Source: Rodentibacter mrazii (GTDB lineage: Bacteria; Pseudomonadota; Gammaproteobacteria; Enterobacterales; Pasteurellaceae). From it: 64,000 nt of DNA. The stretch lies in assembly GCF_001998825.1 (NCBI RefSeq), contig NZ_MLHG01000008.1, forward strand, positions 1 to 64,000, written 5' to 3'. The notes beneath the pieces are model-generated. The model saw only the letters and a list, made by a program, of their open reading frames with translations, ran no database searches and was not told where the DNA came from. Below are positions 9,867-19,136 of the stretch, one piece after another. Both the position numbers and the translations under genes were made by a program. The stretch's first letter is position 1, and every line of letters starts with the position of its first letter.

Positions 9867-12230
9867 TTAAAATTTGTAGCCGACTTCCAACCAAAATTCA
9901 CGACCGGGCGTGTAGATACCGTATTCATCATTCGTTGAAATGGCTCTAACGGTTTTGGATTTACGGGTTTGATTGAGTACGTTTAGGATATCAACCTGTA
10001 AATAAACACTGTGATTACCAGTAATTGTCGGTTGCCAACGAATGCTGGAATCCCACTGAGTATGGCGACCATAATGGTATGAGCGGTAACGGGAAATATC
10101 ATCGTCAAAATTACTATCCAGTAATTCGTAGCTGCGAATCGGGGCTTTCATATAAACTTTATTTGACCAAGTAATATGGTAATCCGGAATCGTCATATCC
10201 ACACCCAATCGGGCAATCCAATCTTCGGTGGAACTATTGACTTTACTTAGCATGGCACGGCGGCTCATTAATTTACCATCAAGATAAACGGGTTCATTCG
10301 GATCAAGCTCTCGACCGATATCGGCACGTTTTGTTTTTAGCCAATCAAATCCTAAAGAGGTTGTCCAATAGCTTTTGCCCAATTTCCAAGGTTCAATGTT
10401 ATTGACTTGGAATGTATAAACATCCACGCTGAAATCACCGCCGTTATGATAGGAATTCACTCGGTTGGCATCACGTTTTAACACAATTCGATTTTTATTT
10501 TGGCGGTGAATGTAATTCAATTTAAATGCTAAATTGCCGAATTCTTGTTCTATTCCCAAACTGAGTTCATCGGCATAAGGCGTTTTTAGTGAATTGAATG
10601 CTTGATATTCACGGCTGGTATCACGGTTGATTTTTAAAATTTCATTGGTCAGTTTTAATGACGCGAAAGAGCGGCCGTAATAACGGTTCAATCCCAGTGT
10701 CAAACCGGTTTCTTCCCAAGGTTTATAGCGAGCCACAAAACGTGGGGCGATATTATTGTTTTGTAGATAATCATCACGTTCGATACGCATACCCGGACGA
10801 AATTCCAATTTTTTCCAAGTGATTAAATCCTCCGCATAAAAGACGAAATTTTGATAACGGGTTTTCGCACTGCCTTTATAGGTGATATTAGTGAATTCAA
10901 TCGGATCCATATTGGGATTGCGCTGAATAATTTTAGAATGTACATCTTGAGGGCGATTAAATTTATAGTGTGTTGCCTGATAAATACCACCAACAGAAAT
11001 AGAATGGCGACTTGTGCCTAAATCAAAAGGATCAACGGCAAATTCCGTTGAGAAATAAAGATTATCTTGTGTTAGGGAACTGTTACCATAACCGCCTTTT
11101 TCATAATCATAAATCTGATCAAAATTTTCATCAAAAACAGAAACAGCCTCGACATTGGCAGAGGCGGATTTTCGTTTATCTTTAAAGCGATCGTAAGCTA
11201 GGGTATTTGTCCAAATTCCTGAATCAAAGGAGTGTACCCACGCCAATGTCGTGCCGAATGCTTGATGATAATCGCTGACATCGCTATCAATATTGGTAGC
11301 GTAATATTTTTGTTCTTTATAATTGGAATAACGGAATCCTAGTTCAAAACGATCTTTTTCACTTGCCGCTAAGTTGAAATTCAGCAATAAATTATCTGAA
11401 TTGCGTAGGTGATTTTGTTTATTTAATTTGGCTTCGGTATCGTATCCGATGAGTCGATTTTGTTGGATCTGGGAGTGACGTTTACTGTAACCTAGCACCA
11501 TACCTAAATTATCCGTTAAGCCTTTTTCTAAAACGATGTTAAATGTCTGCTTACGATATTTAGGCTGAAATTCGGCGACACCACTGGCATCAGGTCTGAT
11601 TTTATCCAGTAAATTTTGTGCCGAATTATCGGCATTCATTTTTGCCCAGCTGGAATTCGTTGTGCGATACTTGAGTGATACGCTGTCTTTGCCATTATAT
11701 TGTTTCGTTTTGGCAACCACCGCTCCGCCCATAAAACCGCCTAAACCGGCGGAAATGTTGCTGTCGTGCACTTCAACTGTGGACAGCATAGAAGCATCAA
11801 AGAAATAAGCTTGTGTATGGCTAATCCCCGGTACGACTTGCATTGCGCCGTCAAAGATTTCACTATCTACCGTTAAATCGTTGTTCACATTAACATTATC
11901 GACAAAATAAGCGGTTTGGTTTGTATCCGCACCATTAATAGAGATATTTTGCGGTTTAATTTCGCCACGTTGAAAACCGTCTTGATCGCTGTCTTCATAA
12001 CGAATATGCGGGTTAGAACGCAAATAATCGGTAATGTTATTATTGCTTGTGGGTGTTTTTTCTATCTCCGTGGAAGTGAGCGTTTGAGTGGAGGAAAGGG
12101 ATTTATTATTGTCTCCATATACCACAATTTCTGGCAGCATATTAGCGTGATTTGTCGTTTTTTCTTCAGAAAAAGCGCGAGAGGCGCATAATGTTAGGCA
12201 AATAAAAAATGTAATTTGGTTTTTATACAT
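9867..12230 (-). CDS. TonB-dependent outer-membrane receptor paired with the PqqL-like protease
   Basis: A 787-residue receptor. A signal peptide (cut near AFS-EEK) is followed by the probable TonB box EIVVYG at about residues 34-39, then a plug domain (about 45-165, with [20 protein letters not shown] and [15 protein letters not shown]) and a long beta-barrel ending LEVGYKF, with the terminal Phe needed for assembly. The plug-to-barrel layout fits siderophore- or protein-import receptors. The adjacent M16 protease suggests import of an iron-bearing or other small protein, as in Fus-type systems (inference). A degenerate Fur-like site lies just upstream. The gene contains no uptake-signal core despite its length. 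The ligand cannot be read from sequence. Confidence 0.9.
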   Translation of the reverse strand: MYKNQITFFICLTLCASRAFSEEKTTNHANMLPEIVVYGDNNKSLSSTQTLTSTEIEKTPTSNNNITDYLRSNPHIRYEDSDQDGFQRGEIKPQNISINGADTNQTAYFVDNVNVNNDLTVDSEIFDGAMQVVPGISHTQAYFFDASMLSTVEVHDSNISAGLGGFMGGAVVAKTKQYNGKDSVSLKYRTTNSSWAKMNADNSAQNLLDKIRPDASGVAEFQPKYRKQTFNIVLEKGLTDNLGMVLGYSKRHSQIQQNRLIGYDTEAKLNKQNHLRNSDNLLLNFNLAASEKDRFELGFRYSNYKEQKYYATNIDSDVSDYHQAFGTTLAWVHSFDSGIWTNTLAYDRFKDKRKSASANVEAVSVFDENFDQIYDYEKGGYGNSSLTQDNLYFSTEFAVDPFDLGTSRHSISVGGIYQATHYKFNRPQDVHSKIIQRNPNMDPIEFTNITYKGSAKTRYQNFVFYAEDLITWKKLEFRPGMRIERDDYLQNNNIAPRFVARYKPWEETGLTLGLNRYYGRSFASLKLTNEILKINRDTSREYQAFNSLKTPYADELSLGIEQEFGNLAFKLNYIHRQNKNRIVLKRDANRVNSYHNGGDFSVDVYTFQVNNIEPWKLGKSYWTTSLGFDWLKTKRADIGRELDPNEPVYLDGKLMSRRAMLSKVNSSTEDWIARLGVDMTIPDYHITWSNKVYMKAPIRSYELLDSNFDDDISRYRSYHYGRHTQWDSSIRWQPTITGNHSVYLQVDILNVLNQTRKSKTVRAISTNDEYGIYTPGREFWLEVGYKF

Positions 12231-12253
12231 GGTATTCCTTAAGCTCTAAAAAT

Positions 12254-12272
12254 AAGAATCGTTATCATATTC
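12254..12272 (-). promoter_or_regulatory. Possible Fur box upstream of the TonB-dependent receptor
   Basis: On the minus strand GAATATGATAACGATTCTT matches the 19-bp Fur consensus at 13 positions and lies about 25 bases upstream of the start codon. The match is modest; the placement is right for iron repression. Confidence 0.4.
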
Positions 12273-12458
12273 ATCTTATTTTTAATGTAAAGGAATTTTT
12301 ATCAATTAACGAACGTTTGAGCTTCAATTGTACTTAAAAAGAGAGAAAGAGAGGCGATGAAAAATATTTGGGAATAAAACTATCGAAAGGTAAGTCGCTG
12401 AGAAGTGGCGATGATAACGGGCAGTAAATAGTTTTAAACAATATTTAAAGATAATTAA

Positions 12459-12481
12459 GGGGGAACCACTATTCCCCTTTT
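12459..12481. terminator. Hairpin downstream of the mgtC-like gene
   Basis: GGGGAA and TTCCCC pair around CCACTA. T-runs lie on the plus side, where no gene ends; the minus-strand exit is only moderately T-rich. Probably the terminator of the MgtC-family gene. Confidence 0.5.
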
Positions 12482-13201
12482 TTAATTTTCAAATAATTCA
12501 ACGCTCAATACACCTTCTTCCGTTTTTAATAATGTGTAAACATCTTTAATCATAGCGCTGTCGATAGCAAAACATCGGATCTGTACTCTCACCTCGCCGT
12601 TGGGTAAATCTTTTACGAAGAGGTTTTCAATGCGGTAATCATTTTGAATGAGTAAATTCGTGATGACGGCAATAGAAGCTGATGAGCTCAGATGAATGAT
12701 AATTTTGGTTTTCTTTTTTCGCCCTCTATGACGGGCTAAACGTTGTATCATTGGGCTAAAACGAATAGCGATTAAAATCATCGACGTAGCGATCAAAGCA
12801 TCAAAAATAAAACCGGCACCGGTTGCAATACCGATTGCGGCGGCTGCCCAGATAATTGCTGCGGTAGTTAATCCTGAAATTGCATCATTTTTCTTATGTA
12901 AAATTACGCCGGCACCTAAGAAACCAATACCGCTGATAACTTGTGCCGCAAGGCGCATCGGGTCGGTGCGAATGTTTTCGGATACTTGTGCGTAATGTTC
13001 TGCCGCTTGAATAGAAACCATAGTTAACACACAAGTGGTAATCGCAATAATTGAGCAGGTTTTAATGCCAACGGGTTTGTGTTTTAACTCACGTTCTAAA
13101 CCGATAATACTACCTAAAAGTAACGCCAAAAACATTTTGCCGAGAATCGTTAAATAATGGGGGCTTAAAAGTGCGGTCAAAATAAGGGATGAATTTTCCA
13201 T
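12482..13201 (-). CDS. MgtC/SapB-family membrane protein
   Basis: A 239-residue protein with an N-terminal MgtC domain of about five membrane segments (residues 10-150). It contains LLGSIIGLERELKHKPVGIKT and ISGIGFLGAGVIL, the core family motifs. A cytoplasmic C-terminal domain from about 160 resembles the small ACT-like regulatory tail (IENLFVKDLPNGEVRVQIRC). MgtC proteins help survival at low magnesium and inside macrophages, in some species by acting on ATP synthase. The membership is clear; the role here is not. The gene stands alone. An uptake core at 13169-13177 encodes LTAL at its first hydrophobic stretch. Confidence 0.88.
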   Translation of the reverse strand: MENSSLILTALLSPHYLTILGKMFLALLLGSIIGLERELKHKPVGIKTCSIIAITTCVLTMVSIQAAEHYAQVSENIRTDPMRLAAQVISGIGFLGAGVILHKKNDAISGLTTAAIIWAAAAIGIATGAGFIFDALIATSMILIAIRFSPMIQRLARHRGRKKKTKIIIHLSSSASIAVITNLLIQNDYRIENLFVKDLPNGEVRVQIRCFAIDSAMIKDVYTLLKTEEGVLSVELFEN

Positions 13202-13356
13202 AATGCTATTTTTTTATTCATAAAGTATGAGATTCTAACGACTTGAAAAATAAAAATATAGTTAATTTTACAATCTTTTGCTTTTCTTCGGTCGCCTTTT
13301 ACTCGGAAATTCAGTAAAATTAGCCGTTTTTATAGAAATGGAATAGAGATAACTTT

Positions 13357-14694
13357 ATGCAAAATTCAACCCCGAATATTGGCTTTGTTAGCTTGGGTTG
13401 TCCTAAAAACTTAGTGGATTCTGAACGTATTCTGACAGAATTACGTAGTGATGGCTATAATATCGTACCGAGTTATGAAAATGTTGATTTGGTGATCGTC
13501 AATACTTGTGGTTTCATTGATAGCGCAGTACAAGAATCTTTAGAAGCTATCGGAGAGGCGTTAGAAGAAAACGGTCGGGTGATTGTTACCGGTTGTCTCG
13601 GTGCAAAAGAAGATCGTATTCGTGAGGTACACCCGAAAGTATTGGAAGTCTCCGGCCCTCATAGCTATGAAGCTGTGATGGCGCAAGTACATAAATATGT
13701 ACCGAAACCGACACGTAACCCTTACTTTAGCCTTGTGCCTAAACAAGGGGTGAAATTAACACCAAAACATTATGCTTATTTGAAGATTTCTGAAGGCTGT
13801 GATCATCGTTGCACCTTTTGCATTATTCCTTCCATGCGTGGTGATTTGGAAAGCCGCTCCATCACTCAAGTACTAGATGAAGCTAAACGTTTAGCCGAAG
13901 CCGGGGTGAAAGAATTACTAGTCGTATCGCAAGATACTTCAGCGTATTCTTTGGATTTAAAACGCCAAGAGGGAGGGGTAAAAACCTCATTCTGGAACGG
14001 AGTGCCGATTAAAAACGATTTAATGACGCTTTGTAAACAACTCGGGAAACTCGGCATTTGGGTGCGTCTGCATTATGTTTATCCGTATCCACACGTTGAT
14101 GATTTAATCCCTCTTATGGCAGACGGCACGTTATTGCCCTATTTGGATATTCCTTTGCAGCACGCCAGCCCGAAAATTCTCAAAGCAATGAAAAGGCCGG
14201 GAAGTATTGACCGCACTTTAGAGCGGATTAAAAAATGGCGTGAAATTTGCCCCGATTTAACCTTGCGTTCCACCTTTATTGTGGGTTTCCCGGGGGAAAC
14301 GGAAGAAGATTTTCAATTATTACTTAATTTCTTAAAAGAAGCGCAGCTTGACCGTGTCGGCTGTTTTAAATTTAGCCCGGTAGAAGGTGCACCTGCAACT
14401 GAGATGGCAGATCAAGTGCCGGAAGAGGTTAAAGAAGAACGTTTTCATCGCTTTATGCAATTACAACAGGAAATTTCAGCCAAGCGCTTAACCCAAAAAG
14501 TGGGAAAAACTTTGGATGTCTTGGTTGATGAAATAGATGAAGAAGGTATCATCGGTCGTTCCAAAGCGGATGCACCGGAAGTGGATGGCTTGGTTTATGT
14601 TGAGAATATCAGCGGCATTGATGTGAAAGTCGGTGATGTAATTAAAGTTACTATTACCCAATCAGATGAATATGATCTGTGGGGAACTTGTTAA
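13357..14694 (+). CDS. rimO: Ribosomal protein S12 methylthiotransferase
   Basis: A 445-residue radical-SAM enzyme that adds a methylthio group to an aspartate of ribosomal protein S12. The N-terminal cluster ligands are Cys15, Cys51 and Cys80; the radical-SAM motif CDHRCTFC gives Cys148, Cys152 and Cys155. [12 protein letters not shown] near the N-terminus separates RimO from MiaB. A C-terminal TRAM domain (about 380-445) ends in EYDLWGTC. The stop is only 23 bases before the N-glycosyltransferase gene, so the two are probably one transcript. The same rimO-glycosyltransferase neighbourhood is known in Actinobacillus pleuropneumoniae. Confidence 0.96.
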   Translation: MQNSTPNIGFVSLGCPKNLVDSERILTELRSDGYNIVPSYENVDLVIVNTCGFIDSAVQESLEAIGEALEENGRVIVTGCLGAKEDRIREVHPKVLEVSGPHSYEAVMAQVHKYVPKPTRNPYFSLVPKQGVKLTPKHYAYLKISEGCDHRCTFCIIPSMRGDLESRSITQVLDEAKRLAEAGVKELLVVSQDTSAYSLDLKRQEGGVKTSFWNGVPIKNDLMTLCKQLGKLGIWVRLHYVYPYPHVDDLIPLMADGTLLPYLDIPLQHASPKILKAMKRPGSIDRTLERIKKWREICPDLTLRSTFIVGFPGETEEDFQLLLNFLKEAQLDRVGCFKFSPVEGAPATEMADQVPEEVKEERFHRFMQLQQEISAKRLTQKVGKTLDVLVDEIDEEGIIGRSKADAPEVDGLVYVENISGIDVKVGDVIKVTITQSDEYDLWGTC

Positions 14695-14717
14695 ATTAAA
14701 ATAAAAAGGAAAATAAA

Positions 14718-16745
14718 ATGTCTGAAGTGAAAAAGCCAAGTGTTGTACGTTTTGAAGAAAAAGTTGCAGCAAAAAACTATGAAGATGCTTGTGTCGAGCT
14801 GCTTGATATTCTTGGTCAAATTGATTCGAATTTTGGCGAAATTAATGATATTGAAATTGATGTCCCCAAACAGCTTGAAAATCTTACCCAAGATAGACAT
14901 ATCTACTTTGCTACTCGTATGGCGGTGGCAATTACAGAATTATTCACCGACCCGAAATTAGACATTTCTATTTCCGGTGCACAACGTTTCTTAACTTTAC
15001 AACGCTGGCTAAATCTGATTTTTTCTGCCTCGCCTTTTGTCAATGCAGATCATATTTTACAAACCTACAATCGCAATCCAACCCCTGCGGACCCGTTAGA
15101 TATTGATTTGGAGGCGTCTCAATCAGCATTAATCAAGTTCTGCATTTTATATTTGCCTGAATCAAATGTTAATCTCAACTTAGATGCTTTGTGGAATCTT
15201 GATCCGGAACTTTGCGCATCACTTTGTTTTGCATTACAGTCACCTCGTTTTATTGGTACACCGCAAGCATTTAGTAAACGTGGTGCCTTGTTGCAATGGT
15301 TCCCTGAAAAATTAGCGCAGATCGAAAATTTAAACAATCTACCTAGCGGTATTTCTCATGATGTATATATGCACTGTAGCTATGATATTGCTGCTAACAA
15401 ACATAATGTAAAACGTGCATTAAACCAAGTTATCCGCCGTCACCTTATTGAAAACGATTGGACTGATCGTGATGTGACAAAATTAGGTGAACGTAATGGT
15501 AAACCGGTAATGGTTGTGCTTTTAGAGCATTTCCACTCCGCGCATTCAATTTATCGTACGCATTCCACTTCTATGATTGCGGCTCGTCAGCATTTTCATT
15601 TGATCGGGATTGGTGGGGAGGCCGTAGATGAGGCTGGTAGAGCAGTATTTGATGAGTTCCATTTAATCAAAGGTAATAGTATCTTTGAAAAATTGCTGTT
15701 CTTAAAAGAGATTTGTGATGAAAACGGTGCAGCTATGCTTTATATGCCAAGTATTGGGATGGATCTCACAACAATTTTTACCAGCAACACCCGCCTTGCG
15801 CCGATTCAAGCCATTGCATTAGGGCATCCAGCCACAACTCACTCAGACTTTATTGAATATGTAATTGTTGAAGATGATTATGTCGGTTCGGAAGCCTGTT
15901 TTAGTGAAACCTTATTACGTTTACCAAAAGATGCACTTCCTTATGTGCCATCCGCTCTCGCACCACAGAATGTGGAATATCGCTTACGCACTAATCCGGA
16001 AGTGGTGAATATCGGTATTGCCTCCACAACAATGAAATTAAATCCTTATTTTTTAGAGGCATTAAAAGCTATTCGTGATCGTGCCAACGTAAAAGTCCAC
16101 TTCCACTTTGCATTGGGTCAATCCAGCGGCATTACCCACCCTTATATTGAGCGTTTTATTAAATCTTATTTAGGTGATGATGCCACAGCCCACCCACACT
16201 CACCTTATCACCGATATCTTCAAATTTTGCATAATTGCGATATGATGGTAAACCCATTCCCGTTTGGAAATACAAACGGCATTATTGATATGGTGACTCT
16301 TGGCTTAGTCGGTATTTGTAAAACCGGTTCTGAAGTACATGAACATATTGATGAAGGCTTATTCAAACGTTTGGGCTTACCTGAATGGTTAATTGCCAAT
16401 ACTGTCGATGAATATGTGGAGAGAGCGATTCGTTTAGCAGAAAATCATGAGGAACGTTTGGCATTACGTCGTCATATTATTGAAAATAACGGCTTACAAA
16501 CACTCTTTACCGGCGATCCAAGCCCAATGGGGAAAGTACTGTTAGAAAAATTTAATGACTGGAAAGTGGTTAATTTAGGTGAAAAAACCAAGAGAAAAAC
16601 GGCAACGAGAAAGCCTGCAACAAAGAAAGCCACCGCCCAAACAAAAACTGCAAAAACTGTAGCTAGGAAAAGTGCGGTCAAATCTGAAGCTAAATCTACG
16701 TCGAGAAAAGTTGCAGTGAAAAAAGCAACCAGCAAGACGGCTTAA
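14718..16745 (+). CDS. ngt: Cytoplasmic N-glycosyltransferase (HMW1C-like, GT41) with a basic C-terminal tail
   Basis: A 675-residue HMW1C/NGT family enzyme. Family members transfer glucose from UDP-glucose to Asn in N-X-S/T sequons of adhesins in the cytoplasm. The N-terminal half is the helical all-alpha domain. The C-terminal GT-B half contains FGNTNGIID, with Asp524 in the place of the nucleotide-sugar loop, and CKTGSEVHEHIDEGLF. Residues 623-675 are an extra 53-residue tail with 15 Lys, 4 Arg and only one Glu, in K-A-T repeats resembling histone H1; A. pleuropneumoniae NGT is about 620 residues and has no such tail in my memory. There is no adjacent adhesin and no polymerising alpha-glucosyltransferase. 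AAGGA precedes the ATG. An exact uptake core lies in the tail at 16670-16678. Confidence 0.92.
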   Translation: MSEVKKPSVVRFEEKVAAKNYEDACVELLDILGQIDSNFGEINDIEIDVPKQLENLTQDRHIYFATRMAVAITELFTDPKLDISISGAQRFLTLQRWLNLIFSASPFVNADHILQTYNRNPTPADPLDIDLEASQSALIKFCILYLPESNVNLNLDALWNLDPELCASLCFALQSPRFIGTPQAFSKRGALLQWFPEKLAQIENLNNLPSGISHDVYMHCSYDIAANKHNVKRALNQVIRRHLIENDWTDRDVTKLGERNGKPVMVVLLEHFHSAHSIYRTHSTSMIAARQHFHLIGIGGEAVDEAGRAVFDEFHLIKGNSIFEKLLFLKEICDENGAAMLYMPSIGMDLTTIFTSNTRLAPIQAIALGHPATTHSDFIEYVIVEDDYVGSEACFSETLLRLPKDALPYVPSALAPQNVEYRLRTNPEVVNIGIASTTMKLNPYFLEALKAIRDRANVKVHFHFALGQSSGITHPYIERFIKSYLGDDATAHPHSPYHRYLQILHNCDMMVNPFPFGNTNGIIDMVTLGLVGICKTGSEVHEHIDEGLFKRLGLPEWLIANTVDEYVERAIRLAENHEERLALRRHIIENNGLQTLFTGDPSPMGKVLLEKFNDWKVVNLGEKTKRKTATRKPATKKATAQTKTAKTVARKSAVKSEAKSTSRKVAVKKATSKTA

Positions 16746-16751
16746 AAAATT

Positions 16752-16775
16752 AAAAATCCCCGAAAGGGGATTTTT
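16752..16775 (+). terminator. Terminator of the rimO-ngt unit
   Basis: AAAAATCCCC and GGGGATTTTT form a 10-bp stem around a GAAA tetraloop, ending in six T residues, just after the glycosyltransferase stop. Confidence 0.93.
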
Positions 16776-16886
16776 TCTTGAATATTAATTAATTTGTTTA
16801 TATTCATCATAAAAAAACTTGATTTTGACCGCACTATCTTGTAATTAATAACCCCATTCAAACACAACATCAACAAAGGAAAAACT

Positions 16887-18002
16887 ATGAAAAATGTCGG
16901 TTTTATCGGATGGCGCGGAATGGTCGGTTCCGTATTAATGGATCGTATGGTGCAAGAAAATGATTTTGCCAACATCAATCCTATTTTCTTCACCACTTCC
17001 CAAGCAGGGCAAAAAGCCCCTGTCTTTGCCGGCAAAGAGGCGGGCGAACTCAAAAATGCCTTCGACATTGACGAACTCAAAAAATTAGACATTGTCGTCA
17101 CTTGTCAAGGCGGTGACTACACCAATGAAGTGTATCCAAAATTAAAAGCAACGGGGTGGAACGGCTACTGGGTTGATGCCGCCTCAGCACTACGTATGGA
17201 ACAAGACGCCATCATCGTACTCGATCCGGTAAACCAAAATGTGATTGACGAAGGCTTAAAAAACGGCATTAAAACCTTTGTGGGCGGAAATTGCACGGTA
17301 AGCCTAATGTTGATGGCTATCGGTGGCTTATTTAAGAAAGATTTGGTTGAGTGGGTTTCTGTTGCCACTTATCAGGCTGCTTCCGGTGCGGGGGCAAAAA
17401 ATATGCGTGAATTGCTTTCTCAAATGGGCTTATTGCGTGATGCGGTGAAAGAGGAATTAGCTAACCCGGCGTCTTCTATTTTAGACATTGAACGCAAAGT
17501 TACCGCAGAAATGCGTTCCGCTGATTTCCCAACAGAAAATTTTGGTGCAGCACTGGGTGGCAGCCTTATCCCTTGGATCGACAAATTATTACCGGAAAGC
17601 GGGCAAACCAAAGAAGAATGGAAAGGCTATGCGGAAACCAACAAAATTCTTGGTTTAAGCGACACCCCAATTCCGGTTGACGGCTTATGCGTGCGTATCG
17701 GTGCATTACGTTGCCACAGCCAAGCTTTCACCATCAAACTGAAAAAAGATTTACCGCTTGCGGAAATCGAACAAATTGTTGCTTCTCACAATGAATGGGT
17801 GAAAGTCATTCCAAACGATAAAGAAACCACATTAAAAGAACTCACCCCGGCGAAAGTTACCGGAACATTAAGTGTGCCTGTCGGACGTTTACGCAAACTC
17901 GCCATGGGTGGTGAATACCTCGCAGCATTCACCGTGGGCGACCAACTCTTATGGGGTGCGGCAGAACCGGTTCGCCGTATTTTGAAACAGTTGGTGGCAT
18001 AA
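16887..18002 (+). CDS. asd: Aspartate-semialdehyde dehydrogenase
   Basis: A 371-residue enzyme that reduces aspartyl phosphate to aspartate semialdehyde for lysine, diaminopimelate, methionine and threonine. The NADP loop [11 protein letters not shown] starts at residue 5. The catalytic cysteine is Cys136 in [10 protein letters not shown], the same number and length as the characterised H. influenzae enzyme. Further family segments are [18 protein letters not shown] and [10 protein letters not shown]. It is preceded by AAAGGAAA and flanked by terminators, with pldB following on the same strand. Confidence 0.97.
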   Translation: MKNVGFIGWRGMVGSVLMDRMVQENDFANINPIFFTTSQAGQKAPVFAGKEAGELKNAFDIDELKKLDIVVTCQGGDYTNEVYPKLKATGWNGYWVDAASALRMEQDAIIVLDPVNQNVIDEGLKNGIKTFVGGNCTVSLMLMAIGGLFKKDLVEWVSVATYQAASGAGAKNMRELLSQMGLLRDAVKEELANPASSILDIERKVTAEMRSADFPTENFGAALGGSLIPWIDKLLPESGQTKEEWKGYAETNKILGLSDTPIPVDGLCVRIGALRCHSQAFTIKLKKDLPLAEIEQIVASHNEWVKVIPNDKETTLKELTPAKVTGTLSVPVGRLRKLAMGGEYLAAFTVGDQLLWGAAEPVRRILKQLVA

Positions 18003-18018
18003 TTATTTACTTACCAAT

Positions 18019-18041
18019 AGGGCGTTGTTTATGCCCTTTAT
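18019..18041 (+). terminator. Terminator after asd
   Basis: AGGGC and GCCCT pair around a 9-base loop followed by TTATTTTAT. The stem is short, so readthrough into pldB is likely. Confidence 0.6.
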
Positions 18042-18054
18042 TTTATAAATTCCT

Positions 18055-19056
18055 ATGATTCGAGAACCCCATTTTTGCCAATTTGCCTTAGTGGAATTGT
18101 TGCCTTTTTTTGAAAGCGCGCCCACCCAATATCTGATTGGGAAAGGCAATATTCGTATTGCCTATCGTCATTTTGTTCAGCAGGAAAGTGCGGTCAAAAA
18201 ATTGATGATTTTGGTGAATGGGCGGGCAGAAAATATGATGAAATGGTCGGAATTGGCTTATGATTTTTATCATCAAGGTTACGATGTGTTGCTGTTTGAC
18301 CACCGTGGACAAGGCTATTCTGACCGGCTTTTAGCCGATCCGGAAAAAGGGCATTTGGACGAGTTTCGTTTTTATGTAGAAGATATGCAAAAAGTGATTG
18401 AAAAAATCACCGCACTTTTTGACTATCAAACCCAACATCTGGTTTCCCATTCTCTTGGTTCGCTGATCGCCGCCTATTATTTGGCAAATTGCGATCATCG
18501 CATTAACAAAGCGGTGCTTTCTTCCCCTTTCTTTGGTGTACCGTTAAAACAGCCGATTCGGGACGAACTGATCATCGCCGCGATGAATTTACTGGGGCAA
18601 GGGGAGCGTTATGTGTTTGGCAAAGGGGCTTACAGACCGGCGCATCTTGAACGCAATGAACTCAGTTTTTGTAAAACCCGAATGAAATGGATGAATCGAA
18701 TCAACCGAAAATATCCCGCCCTTCATCTTGGCGGTCCGACTTTTCGTTGGGTGCATTTATGCCTTAATGCGATAAAACACCTGCCTACGATTGTCCCCCG
18801 CATTGAAATTCCCGTGCTGATTTTGCAATCGGAGAAAGAAAAAATCGTGGATAACAAAACTTTGGAAAAACTGACTGCTCTTTTCCCTAATGCTCATTGT
18901 GAGTTGGTTCATCAAGCGAAACACGAGATTTTGTTTGAACGGGACGGGTTAAGGGAGAATGTGATAAAAAATATCACACAATTTTTGAGTGTTCCCAATG
19001 TTTTGGTTCATAGTTTCTGCATAATGGTGATTGCAATTGGCTTTTTCTTTTCTTAA
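18055..19056 (+). CDS. pldB: Lysophospholipase L2-like alpha/beta hydrolase
   Basis: A 333-residue alpha/beta hydrolase of the PldB/monoacylglycerol lipase type. The oxyanion region is VNGRAENMMKW and the family stretch LLFDHRGQGYSDR follows. The nucleophile is Ser133 in SHSLG, a variant of GxSxG. A late Asp and His (around SEKEKIVDN and QAKHEILFE) complete the triad. It should remove fatty acids from lysophospholipids at the inner membrane. The last 20 residues (after FLSVPN) are hydrophobic and not part of the hydrolase fold. asd-pldB adjacency is also found in H. influenzae. An uptake core at about 18186 codes SAVK. Confidence 0.85.
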   Translation: MIREPHFCQFALVELLPFFESAPTQYLIGKGNIRIAYRHFVQQESAVKKLMILVNGRAENMMKWSELAYDFYHQGYDVLLFDHRGQGYSDRLLADPEKGHLDEFRFYVEDMQKVIEKITALFDYQTQHLVSHSLGSLIAAYYLANCDHRINKAVLSSPFFGVPLKQPIRDELIIAAMNLLGQGERYVFGKGAYRPAHLERNELSFCKTRMKWMNRINRKYPALHLGGPTFRWVHLCLNAIKHLPTIVPRIEIPVLILQSEKEKIVDNKTLEKLTALFPNAHCELVHQAKHEILFERDGLRENVIKNITQFLSVPNVLVHSFCIMVIAIGFFFS

Positions 19057-19136
19057 CCTCTAAAATAGCTTACGTTTAAACCTATATTTTTCGATTAATA
19101 TTTCTGTCTATTTTCTTATCAAAAACAGGTAACTCA

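Noticed and set aside
16584-16740. Tandem DNA repeat or low-quality sequence as the source of the glycosyltransferase tail
   Set aside because: The codons vary and the frame stays open to a normal stop and terminator, so it is protein-level repetition rather than a DNA repeat or frameshift.
16742-17101. 119-codon minus-strand frame over the ngt-asd gap
   Set aside because: It covers the ngt terminator and the start of asd, with low-complexity sequence and no homology I recognise.
18995-19056. Frameshift at the end of pldB
   Set aside because: The hydrophobic last 20 residues look odd, but no alternative frame restores a better family end.
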